A DNA stretch of 64,000 nt from Xanthostigma xanthostigma (lineage: Eukaryota; Arthropoda; Insecta; Raphidioptera; Raphidiidae): contig OY754471.1 in assembly GCA_963575645.1 (NCBI GenBank), forward strand, positions 30,140,401 through 30,204,400, in the 5' to 3' direction. Below the pieces are notes generated by a model. The model had not been told where the DNA came from and ran no database searches. It saw only the letters and a list, made by a program, of their open reading frames with translations. Both the position numbers and the translations under genes were made by a program. This document shows positions 25,411-39,240 of the stretch, piece by piece; the first letter of the stretch is position 1, and every line of letters begins with the position of its first letter.

Positions 25411-28400
25411 GTGAAGCATGTAAAAACTGCTTGTCTGCGTTAAAATAATGTTTAATATGCAGTTTGCATTTTCTTATGAGAGAATGATCCAAACCTGAAT
25501 GTTATAGTGAAAGTAGACTTACCTTTGTGAAATAAAACAATTTTGCCTTTAAGGACTTACTTGCACCTAATTGTCGTAAACCATGTAAAAACTGCTTGTC
25601 TGCGTGAAAATGATAGTCAATATTCAGTTTGCATTTTCTTATGAGAGAATGATCTAAACCTGAATGTTATAGTGTAAATAGACTAAACCTCATGAAATAA
25701 AGCAATTTTGCCTATAAGGACTCATTTGCACCTAATTGTCATAAAGCATGTAAAAACTGCTTGTATGCGTTAAAATAATAGTTAATATGCAGTTTGCATT
25801 TTCTTGTTAGAGAATGATCCAAACCTGAATGTTATAGCGTAAGTAGACTTACCCTCATGAAATAAAGCAATTTTGCCTATAAGGACTCATTTGCACATAA
25901 TTGTCATAAAGCATGTAAAAACTGCTTGTATGCGTTAAAATAATGGTTAATATGCAGTTTGCATTTTCTTATGAGAGAATGATCCAAATCTGAATGTTAT
26001 AGTGTAAATAGACTTACCTATGTAAAATAAAGCAATTTTGCCTATAAGGACTCATTTGCACGCAATTGTCGTGAAGCATGTAAGAACTGCTTGTCTGCGT
26101 GAAAATGATAGTAAATATGCAGTTTGCATTTTCTTATGAGAGAATGATCCAAACCTGAATGTTATAGTGTAAATAGACTTACTTTTGTAAAATAAAGCAA
26201 TTTTGCTTATAAGGACTCATTTGCACGCAATTGTCGTGAAGCATGTAAAAACTGCTTGTCTGCGTGAAAATGATAGTAAATATGCAGTTTGCATTTTCTT
26301 ATGAGAGAATGATCCAAACCTGAATGTTATAGTTTAAATAGACTTACCCTCATGAAATAAAGCAATTTTGCCTATAAAGACTCATTTGCACCTAATTGTC
26401 GTAAAGCATGTAAAAACTGCTTTCCTGCGTTTAAATAATGGTTAATATGCTGTTTGCATTTTCTTATGAGAGAATGATCCAAACCTGAATGTTATAGTGT
26501 AAATAGACTAACCTTTGTAAAATAAAGCAATTTTGCTTATAGGGACTCATTTGCACGCAATTGTCGTAAAGCATGAAAAAACTGCTTGTCTGCGTTTAAA
26601 TAATGGTTAATATGCAGTTTGCATTTTCTTATGAGAGATAGATCTAAACCTGAATGTTATAGTGTAAATAGACTTACCCTAATGAAATAAAGCAATTTTG
26701 CCTATAAGGACTCATTTGCACCTAATTGTCATAAAGCTTTTAAAAACTGCTTGTATGCGTTAAAATAATAGTTAATATGCAGTTTGCATTTTCTTATGAG
26801 AGAATGATCCAAACCTGAATGTTATAGTGTAAATAGACTTACCCTCATGAAATAAAGCAATTTTGCCCATAAGGACTCATTTGCACCTAATTGTCATAAA
26901 GCATGTAAAAACTGCTTGTATGCGTTAAAATAATGGTTAATATGCAGTTTGCATTTTCTTATGAGAGAATGATCCAAACCTGAATGTTATAGTGTAAATA
27001 GACTTACCTTTGTAAAATAAAGCAATTTTGCCTATAAGGACTCATTTGCACCTAATTGTCATAAAGCTTTTAAAAACTGCTTGTATGCGTTAAAATAATA
27101 GTTAATATGCAGTTTGCATTTTCTTATGAGAGAATGATCCAAACCTGAATGTTATAGTGTAAATAGACTTACCCTCATGAAATAAAGCAATTTTGCCCAT
27201 AAGGACTCATTTGCAGGCAATTGTCGTGAAGCATGTAAAAACTGCTTGTCTGCGTTAAAATAATGGTTAATATGCAGTTTGCATTTTCTTATGAGAGAAT
27301 GATCCAAACCTTAATGTTATAGTGTAAATAGACTTACCTTTGTAATATAAAGCAATTTTGCCTATAAAGACTCATTTGCACCTAATTGTCATAAAGCATG
27401 TAAAAACTGCTTGTATGCGTTAAAATGATAGTAAATATGCAGTTTGCATTTTCTTATGAGAAAATGATCCAAACCTGAATGTTATAGTGTAAATAGACTT
27501 ACCCTCATGAAATAAAGCAATTTTGCCTATAAGGACTCATTTGCACCTAATTGTCATAAAGCATGTAAAAACTGCTTGTCTGCGTTAAAATAATGGGTAA
27601 TATGCAGTTTGCATTTTCATATGAGAGAATGATCCAAACCTGAATGTTATAGTGTAAATAGACTTACCTTTGTAAAACAAAGCAATTTTGCCTATAAGGA
27701 CTCATTTGCACGCAATTGTCGTAAAGCATGTAAAAACTGCTTGTCTGCGTTAAAATAATGGTTAATATGCAGTTTGCATTTTCTTATGAGAGAATGATCC
27801 AAACCTGAATGTTTTAGTGTAAATAGACTTACCCTCATGAAATAAAGCAATTTTGCCTATAAAGACTCATTTGCCCCTAATTGTCGTAAAGCATGTAAAA
27901 AACTGCTTGTCTGCGTTTAAATAATGGTTAATATGCAGTATACATTTTCTAATGAGAGAAAGATCCAAACCTGAATGTTATAGTGTAAATAGACTTACCC
28001 TCATGAAATAAAGCAATTTTGCCTATAAAGACTCATTTGCACCTAATTGTCGTAAAGCATAAAAAAACTGCTTGTCTGCGTTTAAATAATGGTTAATATG
28101 CAGTTTGCATTTTCTTATGAGAGAATGATCCAAACCTGAATGTTATAGTGTAAATAGACTTACCTTTGTAAAATAAAGCAATTTTGCCTACAAGAACTCA
28201 TTTGCACGCAATTGTCGTGAAGCATGTAAAAACTGCTTGTCTGCGTGAAAATGATAGTAAATATGCAGTTTGCATTTTCTTATGAGAGAATGATCCAAAC
28301 CTGAATGTTATAGTGTAAATAGACTAAACCTCATAAAATAAAGCAATTTTGCCTATAAGGACTCATTTGCACGCAATTGTCGTAAAGCATGTAAAAACTG

Positions 28401-29040
28401 CTTGTATGCGTTAAAATAATGGTTAATATGCAGTTTGCATTTTCTTATGAGAGAAAGATCCAAACCTGAATGTTATAGTGAAAGTAGACTTACCTTTGTG
28501 AAATAAAACAATTTTGCCTTTAAGGACTTATTTCCACCTAATTGTCGTAAAACATGTAAAAACTGCTTGTCTGCGTTAAAATAATGGTTAATATGCCGTT
28601 TGCATTTTCTTATGAGAGAATGATCCAAACCTGAATTATATAGTGTAAATAGACTGACCCTCATGAAATAAAGCAATTTTGCCTATAAGGACTCATTTGC
28701 ACCTAATTGTCATAAAGCATGTAAAAACTGCTTGTATGCGTTAAAATAATGGTTAATTTGCAGTTTGCATTTTCTTATGTGAGAATGATCCAAACCTGAA
28801 TGTTATAGTGTAAATAGACTAACCCTCATGAAATAAAGCAATTTTGCCGATAAGGACTCATTTTCCCCTAATTGTCATAAAGCATGTAAAAACTGCTTGT
28901 ATGCTTTAAAATAATGGTTAATATGCAGTTTGCTTTTTCTTATGAGAGAATGATCCAAACCTGAATGTATAGTGTAAATAGACTTACCTTTGTAAAATGA
29001 AGCAATTTTGCCTATAAGCACTCATTTGCACGCAATTGTC
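25411..29040 (+). repeat. 3630-bp tandem duplication, second copy (22 monomers)
   Basis: This is a near-identical repeat of 21781-25410. Differences seen are gtttaatatg versus ggttaatatg near 25450/21820, cctataagga versus cctattagga near 26041/22411, and cctataagca versus cctaaaagca near 29011/25381. The gtttaatatg base also appears at about 29080, just past the end, which agrees with a break inside that monomer. After about 29130 the sequence changes to the taccctcatgaaat monomers that follow in copies A and C. An exact 3.6-kb pair is either a very recent exchange or an assembly duplication. Confidence 0.93.
26685..27215 (+). repeat. 330-bp dimer duplication with aaagctttt variant (second set)
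   Basis: This is the same 330-bp pair as at 23055-23585, carried along by the 3630-bp duplication, with the aaagctttt markers at 26731 and 27061. Confidence 0.88.
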
Positions 29041-32000
29041 GTGAAGCATGTAAAAACTGCTTGTCTGCGTTAAAATAATGTTTAATATGCAGTTTGCATT
29101 TTCTTATGAGAGAATGATCCAAACCTGAATGTTATAGTGTAAATAGACTTACCCTCATGAAATAAAGCAATTTTGCCTATAAGGACTCATTTGCACCTAA
29201 TTGTCATAAAGCATGTAAAAACTGCTTGTATGCGTTAAAATAATGGTTAATATGCAGTATGCATTTTCTTATGAGAGAATGATCCAAACCTGAATGTTAT
29301 AGTGTAAATAGACTTATCTATGTAAAATAAAACAATTTTGCCTATAAGGACTCATTTGCACGCAATTGTCGTGAAGCATGTAAGAACTGCTTGTCTGCGT
29401 GAAAATGATAGTAAATATGCAGTTTGCATTTTCTTATGAGAGAATGATCCAAACCTGAATGTTATAGTGTAAATAGACTTACCCTCATAAAATAAAGCAA
29501 TTTTGCCCATAAGGACTCATTTGCACCTAATTGTCATAAAGCATGTAAAAACTGCTTGTATGCGTTAAAATAATGGTTAATATGCAGTTTGCATTTTCTT
29601 ATGAGAGATTGATCCAAACCTGAATGTTATAGTCTAAATAGACTTACCTTTGTAAAATAAAGCAATTTTGCCTATAAGGACACATTTGCACGCAATTGTC
29701 GTAAAGCATGTAAAAACTGCTTGTCTGCGTTAAAATAATGGTTAATATGCAGTTTGCATTTTCTTATGAGAGAATGATCCAAACCTGAATGTTTTAGTGT
29801 TAATAGGCTTACCCTCATGAAATAAAGCAATTTTGCCTATAAAGACTCATTTGCCCCTAATTGTCGTAATACATGTAAATCTGCTTGTCTGCGTTTAAAT
29901 AATGGTTAATATGCAGTATGCATTTTCTTATGAGAGAAAGATCCAAACCTGAATGTTATAGTGTAAATAGACTTACCCTCATGAAATAAAGCAATTTTGC
30001 CTATAAAGACTCATTTGCACCTAATTGTCGTAAAGCATGAAAAAACTGCTTGTCTGCGTTTAAATAATAGTTAATTGCAGTTTGCATTTTCTTATGAGAG
30101 AATGATCCAAACCTGAATGTTATAGTGTAAATAGACTAACCCTCATGAAATAAAGCAATTTTGCCTATAAGGACTCATTTGCACCTAATTGTCATAAAGC
30201 ATGTAAAAACTGCTTGTATGCGTTAAAATAATGGTTAATATGCAGTTTGCATTTTCTTTTGAGAGAATGATCCAAACCTGAATGTTATAGTTTAAATAGA
30301 CTTACCCTCATGAAATAAAGCAATTTTGCCTATTAAGACTCATTTGCACCTAATTGTCGTAAAGCATGTAAAAACTGCTTGTCTGCGTTAAAATAATGGT
30401 TAATATGCAGTTTTCAATTTCTTATGAGAGAATGATCCAAACCTGAATGTTATAGTGAAAGTAGACTTACCTTTGTGAAATAAAGAAATTTTGCCTATAA
30501 GGACTCATTTGCCCCTAATTGTGATAAAGCATGTAAAAACTGCTTGTCTGCGTTAAAATAATGGTTAATATGCAGTTTGCATTTTCTTATGAGAGAATGA
30601 TCCAAACCTGAATGTTATAGTGAAAATAGACTTACCTTTGTAAAATAACGCAATTTAGCCAATAAGGACTCATTTGCACGCAATTGTCGTGAAGCATGTA
30701 AAAACTGCTTGTCTGCGTTAAAATAAAGGTTAATATGCAGTTTGCATTTTCTTATGAGAGAATGATCCAAACCTGAATGTTTTAGTGTAAATAGACTTAC
30801 CCTCATGAAATAAAGCCATTTTGCCTATAAAGACTCATTTGCACCTAATTGTCATAAAGCATGTAAATACTGCTTGTATGCGTTAAAATGATAGTAAATA
30901 TGCAGTGTGCATTTTCTTATAAGAGAATGATCCAACACTGAATGTTATAGTGTAAATAGACTTACCTTTGTAAAATAAAGCAATTTTGCCTATAAGGACT
31001 CATTTGCACCTAATTGTCATAAAGCATGTAAAAACTGCTTGTATGCGTTAAAATAATGGTTAAGATGCAGTTTGCATTTTCTTATGAGAGAATGATCCAA
31101 TCCTGAATGTTATAGTGAAAGTAGACCCTACCTTTGTGAAATAAAACAATTTTGCCTTTAAGGACTTATTTCCACCTAATTGTCGTAAAACATGTGAAAA
31201 CTGCTTGTCTGCGTGAAAAAGATAGTAAATATGCAGTTTGCATTTTCTTATGAGAGAATGATCCAAACCTGAATGTTATAGTGTAAATAGACTTACCTTT
31301 GTAAAATAAAGCAATTTTGCTTATAAGGACTCATTTGCACGCAATTGTCGTGAAGCATGTAAAAACTTCTTGTATGCGTTAAAATAATGGTTAATATGCA
31401 GTTTGCATTTTCTTATGAGAGAATGATCCAAACCTGAATTGTATAGTGTAAATAGACTGACCCTCATGAAATAAAGCAATTTTGCCTATAAAGACTCATT
31501 TGCACCTAATTGTCATAAAGCATGTAAAAACTGCTTGTATGCGTTGAAATAATGGTTAATATGCAGTTTGCATTTTCTTATGAGAGAATGATCCAAACCT
31601 GAATGTTATAGTGAAGGTAGACTTACCTTTGTAAAATAAAGCAATTTTGCTTATAAGGATTCATTTGCACGCAATTGTCTTGAAGCATGTAAAAACTGCT
31701 TGTTTGTGTTAAAATAATGGTTAATATGCAGTTTGCATTTTCTTATGAGAGAATGATCCAAACCTGAATTGTACAGTGTAAATAGACTGACATTCATGAA
31801 ATAAAGCAATTTTTCCTATAAAGACTCATTTGCACCTAATTGTCGTAAAGCATGAAAAAAATGCTTGTCTGCGTTTAAATAATGGTTAATATGCAGTTTG
31901 CATTTTCTTATGAGAGAATGATCTAAACCTGAATTGTATAGTGTAAATTGACTAACCCTCATGAAATAAAGCAATTTTGCCTATAAAGACTTATTTGCAC

Positions 32001-35000
32001 CTAATTGTCATAAAGCATGTAAAAACTGCTTGTATGCGTTAAAATAATGGTTTATATGCAGTTTGCATTTTCTTATGAGAGAATGATCCAAACCTGAATG
32101 TTATAATGTAAATAGACTTACCTTTGTAAAATAAAGCAATTTTGCCTATAAGGACTCATTTGCACGCAATTGTCGTGAAGCATGTAAAAACTGCTTGTCT
32201 GCGTGAAAATGATAGAAATTATGCAGTTTGCATTTTCTTATGAGAGAATGATCCAAACCTGAATGTTATAGTTTAAATAGACTTACCCTCATGAAATAAA
32301 GCAATTTTGGCTATAATGACTCATTTGCACCTAATTGTCGTAAAGCATGTAAAAACTGCTTGTCTTCGTGAAAATGATAGTCAATATTCAGTTTGCATTT
32401 TCAATGAGAGAATAATCCAAACCTGAATGTTATAGTGTAAATAGACTAACCTGCATGAAATAAAGCAATTTTGCCTATAAGGACCCATTTGCCCCTAATT
32501 GTCATACAGCATGTAAAAACTGCTTGTATGCGTTAAAATAATGGTTAATATGCAGTTTGCATTTTCTTATGAGAGAATGATCCAAACCTGAATGTTATAG
32601 TGTAAATAGACTTACCCTCATGAAATAAAGCAATTTTGCCTATAAGGACTCATTTGCACCTAATTGTCATAAAGCATGTAAAAACTGCTTGTCTGCGTTA
32701 AAATAAAGGTTAATATGCAGTTTGCATTTTCTTATGAGAGAATGATACAAACCTGAATGTTTTAGTGAAAGTAGACTTACCTTTGTGAAATAAAACAATT
32801 TTGCCTTTAAGGACTTATTTCCACCTAATTGTCGTAAAACATGTGAAAACTGCTTGTCTGCGTGAAAATGATAGTAAATATGCAGTTTGCATTTTCTTAT
32901 GAGAGAATGATCCAAACCTGAATGTTATAGTGTAAATAGACTTACCTTTGCAAAATAAAGCAATTTTGCTTATAAGGACTCATTTGCACGCAATTGTTGT
33001 GAAGCCTGTAAAAACTGCTTGTCTGCGTTAAAATAATGGTTAATATCCAGTTTGCATTTTCTTATGAGAGAAAGATCCAAACCTAAATGTTATAGTGTAA
33101 ATAGACTTACCTTTGTAAAATAAAGCTATTTTGCTTATAAGGATTCATTTGCACGCAGTTGTCGTGAAGCATGTAAAAACTGCTTGTCTGCGTTAAAATA
33201 ATGGTTAATATGCAGTTTGCATTTTCTTATGAGAGAATGATCCAAACCTGAATGTTATAGTGAAAGTAGACTTACCTTTGTGAAATAAAACTATTTTGCC
33301 TTTAAGGACTTATTTCCACCTAATTGTCGTAAAACATGTAAAAACTGCTTGTCTGCGTTAAAATAATGGTTAATATGCAGTTTACATTTTCTTATGAGAG
33401 AATGATCCAAACCTGAATGTTATAGTGTAAATAGACTTACCTTTGCAAAATAAAGCAATTTTGCTTATAAGGACTCATTTGCACGCAGTTGTCGTGAAGC
33501 ATGTAAAAACTGCTTATCTGCGTTAAAATAATGGTTAATATGCAGTTTGCATTTTCTTATGAGAGAAAGATCCAAACCTGAATGTTATAGTGTAAATAGA
33601 CTTACCTTTGTAAAATAAAGCTATTTTGCTTATAAGGATTCATTTGCACGCAGTTGTCGTGAAGCATGTAAAAACTGCTTATCTGCGTTAAAATAATGGT
33701 TAATATGCAGTTTGCATTTTCTTTTGAGAGAATGATCCAAACCTGAATGTTATAGTGAAAGTAGACTTACCTTTGTAAAATAAAGCAATTTTGCCTATAA
33801 GGACTCATTTGCACGCAATTGTCGTGAAGCATGTAAAAACTGCTTGTCTGCGTGAAAACGATAGTAAATATGCAGTTTGCATTTTCTTATGAGAGAATGA
33901 TCCAAACCTGAATGTTATAGTTTAAATAGACTTACCCTCATGAAATAAAGCAATTTTGGCTATTAAGACTCATTTGCACCTAATTGTCGTAAAGCATGTA
34001 AAAACTGCTTTCCTGCGTTTAAATAATGGTTAATATGCAGTTTGCATTTTCTTATGAGAGAATGATCCAAACCTGAATGTTATAGTGTAAATAGACTTAC
34101 CTTCATAAAATAAAGCAATTTTGACGATAAGGACTCATTTGCCCCTAATTGTCATAAAGCATGTAAAAACTGCTTGTCTGCGTTAATATAATGGTTAATA
34201 TGCAGTTTACATTTTCTTATGAGAGAATGATCCAAACCTGAATGTTATAGTGTAAATAGACTTACCTTTGTAAAATGAAGCAATTTTGCCTATAAGGACT
34301 CATTGGCACCTAATTGTCATAAAACATGTAAAAACTGCTTGTATGCGTTAAAATAATGGTTAATATGCAGTTTGCATTTTCTTATGAGAGAATGATCCAA
34401 ACCTGTATGTTATAGTGAAAGTAGACTTACCTTTGTAAAATAAAGCAATTTTGCCTATAAGGACTCATTTGCACGCAATTGTCGTGAAGCATGTAAAAAC
34501 TGCTTGTCTGCGTGAAAATGATAGTAAATATGCAGTTTGCATTTTCTTATGAGAGAATGATCCAAACCTGAATGTTATAGTTTAAATAGACTTACCCTCA
34601 TGAAATAAAGCAATTTTGGCTATTAAGACTCATTTGCACCTAATTGTCGTAAAGCATGTAAAAACTGCTTTCCTGCGTTTAAATAATGGTTAATATGCAG
34701 TTTGCATTTTCTTATGAGAGAATGATCCAAACCTGAATGTTATAGTGTAAATAGACTTACCTTCATGAAATAAAGCAATTTTGCCGATAAGGACTCATTT
34801 GCCCCTAATTGTCATAAAGCATGTAAAAACTGCTTGTATGCGTTAAAATAATGGTTAATATGCAGTTTGCATTTTCTTATGAGAGAATGATCCAAACCTG
34901 AATGTTATAGTGAAAATAGACTTACCTTTGTAAAATAACGCAATTTTGCCTATAAGGACTTATTTGCACGCAATTGTCGTAAAGCATGTAAAAACTGCTT

Positions 35001-37979
35001 GTCTGCGTTAAAATAAAGGTTAATATGCAGTTTGCATTTTCTTATGAGAGAATGATACAAACCTGAATGTTTTAGTGAAAGTAGACTTACCTTTGTGAAA
35101 TAAAACAATTTTGCCTTTAAGGACTTATTTCCACCTAATTGTCGTAAAACATGTGAAAACTGCTTGTCTGCGTGAAAATGATAGTAAATATGCAGTTTGC
35201 TTTTTCTTATGAGAGAATGATCCAAACCTGAATGTTATAGTGTAAATAGACTTACCTTCGTAAAATAAAGCAATTTTGCATATAAGGACTCATTTGCACG
35301 CAATTGTCGTGAAGCATGTAAAAACTGCTTGTCTGCGTGAAAATGATAGTAAATATGCAGTTTGCATTTTCTTATGAGAGAATGATCCAAACCTGAATGT
35401 TATAGTTTAAATAGACTTACCCTCATGAAATAAAGCAATTTTGGCTATTAAGACTCATTTGCACCTAATTGTCGTAAAGCATGTAAAAACTGCTTTCCTG
35501 GGTTTAAATAATGGTTAATATGCAGTTTGCATTTTCTTATGAGAGAATGATCCAAACCTGAATGTTATAGTGTAAATAGACTTACCTTCATAAAATAAAG
35601 CAATTTTGACGATAAGGACTCATTTGCCCCTAATTGTCATAAAGCATGTAAAAACTGCTTGTCTGCGTTAATATAATGGTTAATATGCAGTTTACATTTT
35701 CTTATGAGAGAATGATCCAAACCTGAATGTTATAGTGTAAATAGACTTACCTTTGTAAAATGAAGCAATTTTGCCTATAAGGACTCATTTGCACCTTATT
35801 GTCATAAAACATGTAAAAACTGCTTGTATTCGTTAAAATAATGGTTAATATGCAGTTTGCATTTTCTTATGAGAGAATGATCCAAACCTGAATGTTATAG
35901 TGAAAGTAGACTTACCTTTGTAAAATAAAGCAATTTTGCCTATAAGGACTCATTTGCACGCAATTGTCGTGAAGCATGTAAAAACTGCTTGTCTGCGTGA
36001 AAATGATAGTAAATATGCAGTTTGCATTTTCTTATGAGAGAATGATCCAAACCTGAATGTTATAGTGAAAATAGACTTACCTTTGTAAAATAACGCAAAT
36101 TTGCCTAAAAGGACTTATTTGCACGCAATTGTCGTAAAGCATGTAAAAACTGCTTGTCTGCGTTAAAATAAAGGTTAATATGCAGTTTGCATTTTCTTAT
36201 GAGAGAATGATACAAACCTGAATGTTTTAGTGAAAGTAGACTTACCTTTGTGAAATAAAACAATTTTGCCTTTAAGGACTTATTTCCACCTAATTGTCGT
36301 AAAACATGTGAAAACTGCTTGTCTGCGTGAAAATGATAGTAAATATGCAGTTTGCTTTTTCTTATGAGAGAATGATCCAAACCTGAATGTTATAGTGTAA
36401 ATAGACTTACCTTTGTAAAATAAAGCAATTTTGCTTATAAGGACTCATTTGCACGCAATTGTCGTGAAGCATGTAAAAACTGCTTGTCTGCGTTAAAATA
36501 ATGGTTAATATCCAGTTTGCATTTTCTTATGAGAGAATGATCCAAACCTGAATGTTATAGTGAAAGTAGACTTACCTTTGTGAAATAAAACAATTTTGCC
36601 TTTAAGGACTTATTTGCACCTAATTGTCGTAAAACATGTGAAAACTGCTTGTCTGCGTGAAAATGATAGTAAATATGCAATTTGCATTTTCTTATGAGAG
36701 AATGATCCAAACTTGAATGTTATAGTGTAAATAGACTTACCTTTGTAAAATAAAGCAATTTTGCTTATAAGGACTCATTTGCACGCAATTGTCGTGAAGC
36801 ATGTAAAAACTGCTTGTCTGTGTTAAAATAATGGTTAATATGCAGTTTGCATTTTCTTATGAGAGAATGATCCAAACCTGAATTGTATAGTGTAAATAGA
36901 CTGACCCTCATGAAATAAAGCAATTTTTCCTATAAAGACTCATTTGCACCTAATTGTCGTAAAGCATGAAAAAAATGCTTGTCTGCGTTTAAATAATGGT
37001 TAATATGCAGTTTGCATTTTCTTATGAGAGAATGATCCAAACCTGAATGTTATAGTGTAAATAGACTTAGCTTTGTAAAATAAAGCAATTTTGCCTATAA
37101 GGACTCATTTGCACCTAATTGTCATAAAACATGTAAAAACTGCTTGTATGCGTTAAAATAATGGTTAATATGCAGTTTGCATTTTCTTATGAGAGAATGA
37201 TCCAAACCTGAATGTTATAGTGAAAGTAGACTTACCTTAGTAAAATAAAGCAATTTTGCCTATAAGGACTCATTTGCACGCAATTGTCGTGAAGCATGTA
37301 AAAACTGCTTGTCTGGGTGAAAATAATAGTAAATATGCAGTTTGCATTTTCTTATGAGAGAATGATCCAAACCTTAATGTTATAGTTTAAATAGACTTAC
37401 CCTCATGAAATAAAGCAATTTTGGCTATTAAGACTCATTTGCACCTAATTGTCGTAAAGCATGTAAAAACTGCTTTCCTGCGTTTAAATAATGGTTAATA
37501 TGCAGTTTGCATTTTCTTATGAGAGAATGATCCAAACCTGAATGTTATAGTGTAAATAGACTTACCTTCATGAAATAAAGCAATTTTGCCGATAAGGACT
37601 CATTTGCCCCTAATTGTCATAAAGCATGTAAAAACTGCTTGTCTGCGTTAAAATAATGGTTAATATGCAGTTTGCATTTTCTTATGAGAGAAAGATCCAA
37701 ACCTGAATGTTATAGTGTAAATAGACTTACCCTCATGAAATAAAGCAATTTTGCCTATAAGGACTCATTTGCACCTAATTGTCATAAAGCATGTAAAAAC
37801 TGCTTGTATGCGTTAAAATAATGGTTAATATGCAGTTTGCATTTTCTTATGAGAGAATGACCCAAACCTGAATGTTATAGTGTAAATAGACTAACCTATG
37901 TAAAATAAAGCAATTTTGCCTATAAGGACTCATTTGCACGCAATTGTCGTGAAGCATGTAAAAACTGCTTGTCTGCGTT

Positions 37980-39240
37980 AAAATAATGGTTAATATGCAG
38001 TTTGCATTTTCTTATGAGAGAATGATCCAAACCTGAATGTTATAGTGAAAGTAGACTTACCTTTGTGAAATAAAACAATTTTGCCTTTAAGGACTTATTT
38101 GCACCTAATTGTCGTAAAACATGTGAAAACTGCTTGTCTGCGTGAAAATGATAGTAAATATGCAATTTGCATTTTCTTATGCGAGAATGATCCAAACTTG
38201 AATGTTATAGTGTAAATAGACTTACCTTTGTAAAATAAAGCAATTTTGCTTATAAGGACTCATTTGCACGCAATTGTCGTGAAGCATGTAAAAACTGCTT
38301 GTCTGTGTTAAAATAATGGTTAATATGCAGTTTGCATTTTCTTATGAGAGAATGATCCAAACCTGAATTGTATAGTGTAAATAGACTGACCCTCATGAAA
38401 TAAAGCAATTTTGCCTATAAAGACTCATTTGCACCTAATTGTCGTAAAGCATGAAAAAAATGCTTGTCTGCGTTTAAAATATGGTTAATATGCAGTTTGC
38501 ATTTTCTTATGAGAGAATGATCCAAACCTGAATGTTATAGGGAAAGTAGACTTACCTTTGTAAAATAAAGCAATTTTGCCTATAAGGACTCATTTGCACG
38601 CAATTGTCGTGAAGCATGTAAAAACTGCTTGTCTGGGTGAAAATGATAGTAAATATGCAGTTTGCATTTTCTTATGAAAGAATGATCCAAACCTGAATGT
38701 TATAGTTTAAATAGACTGACCCTCATGAAATAAAGCAATTTTGCCTATAAAGACTCATTTGCACCTAATTGTCGTAAAGCATGAAAAAAATGCTTGTCTG
38801 CGTTTAAAATATGGTTAATATGCAGTTTGCATTTTCTTATGAGAGAATGATCCAAACCTGAATGTTATAGTGAAAGTAGACTTACCTTTGTGAAATAAAA
38901 CAATTTTGCCTTTAAGGACTTATTTGCACCTAATTGTCGTAAAACATGTGAAAACTGCTTGTCTGCGTGAAAATGATAGTAAATATGCAATTTGCATTTT
39001 CTTATGCGAGAATGATCCAAACTTGAATGTTATAGTGTAAATAGACTTACCTTTGTAAAATAAAGCAATTTTGCTTATAAGGACTCATTTGCACGCAATT
39101 GTCGTGAAGCATGTAAAAACTGCTTGTCTGTGTTAAAATAATGGTTAATATGCAGTTTGCATTTTCTTATGAGAGAATGATCCAAACCTGAATTGTATAG
39201 TGTAAATAGACTGACCCTCATGAAATAAAGCAATTTTGGC
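37980..39240 (+). repeat. Nested 825-bp and 330-bp duplications
   Basis: About 37985-38410 matches about 38810-39235 at an offset of 825 (five monomers). Both carry gaaagtagac, tgcaatttgcatt and the rare cttatgcgagaatg (38181 versus 39006). Inside this, about 38391-38520 matches about 38721-38850 at an offset of 330, marked by cgtttaaaatatgg near 38471 and 38801. The same cgtttaaaatatgg and atagggaaagtag markers occur once in copy D (near 60244 and 60310), so the amplification is private to copy C or was lost in D. Confidence 0.87.

Larger units (their letters stand above)
11549..31671 (+). repeat. Super-repeat copy B (~20.1 kb)
   Basis: The unit is defined by the landmark cttgtttgtgttaaaat, seen near 30, 11578 and 31701. 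Matching landmarks to copy C are the ggaccctacc-type monomer near 11000/31120, gttgtgaagcctg near 12875/32997, the taacgcaattttg block near 14815/34937 and gtctgggtgaaaat near 17188/37311. All these offsets are 20122 or 20123. The length is about 122 monomers. Many intervals of several hundred bases differ by only a few substitutions between B and C. Between about 15.2 and 18.1 kb the offset rises to 21938 by steps of whole monomers. Confidence 0.85.
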
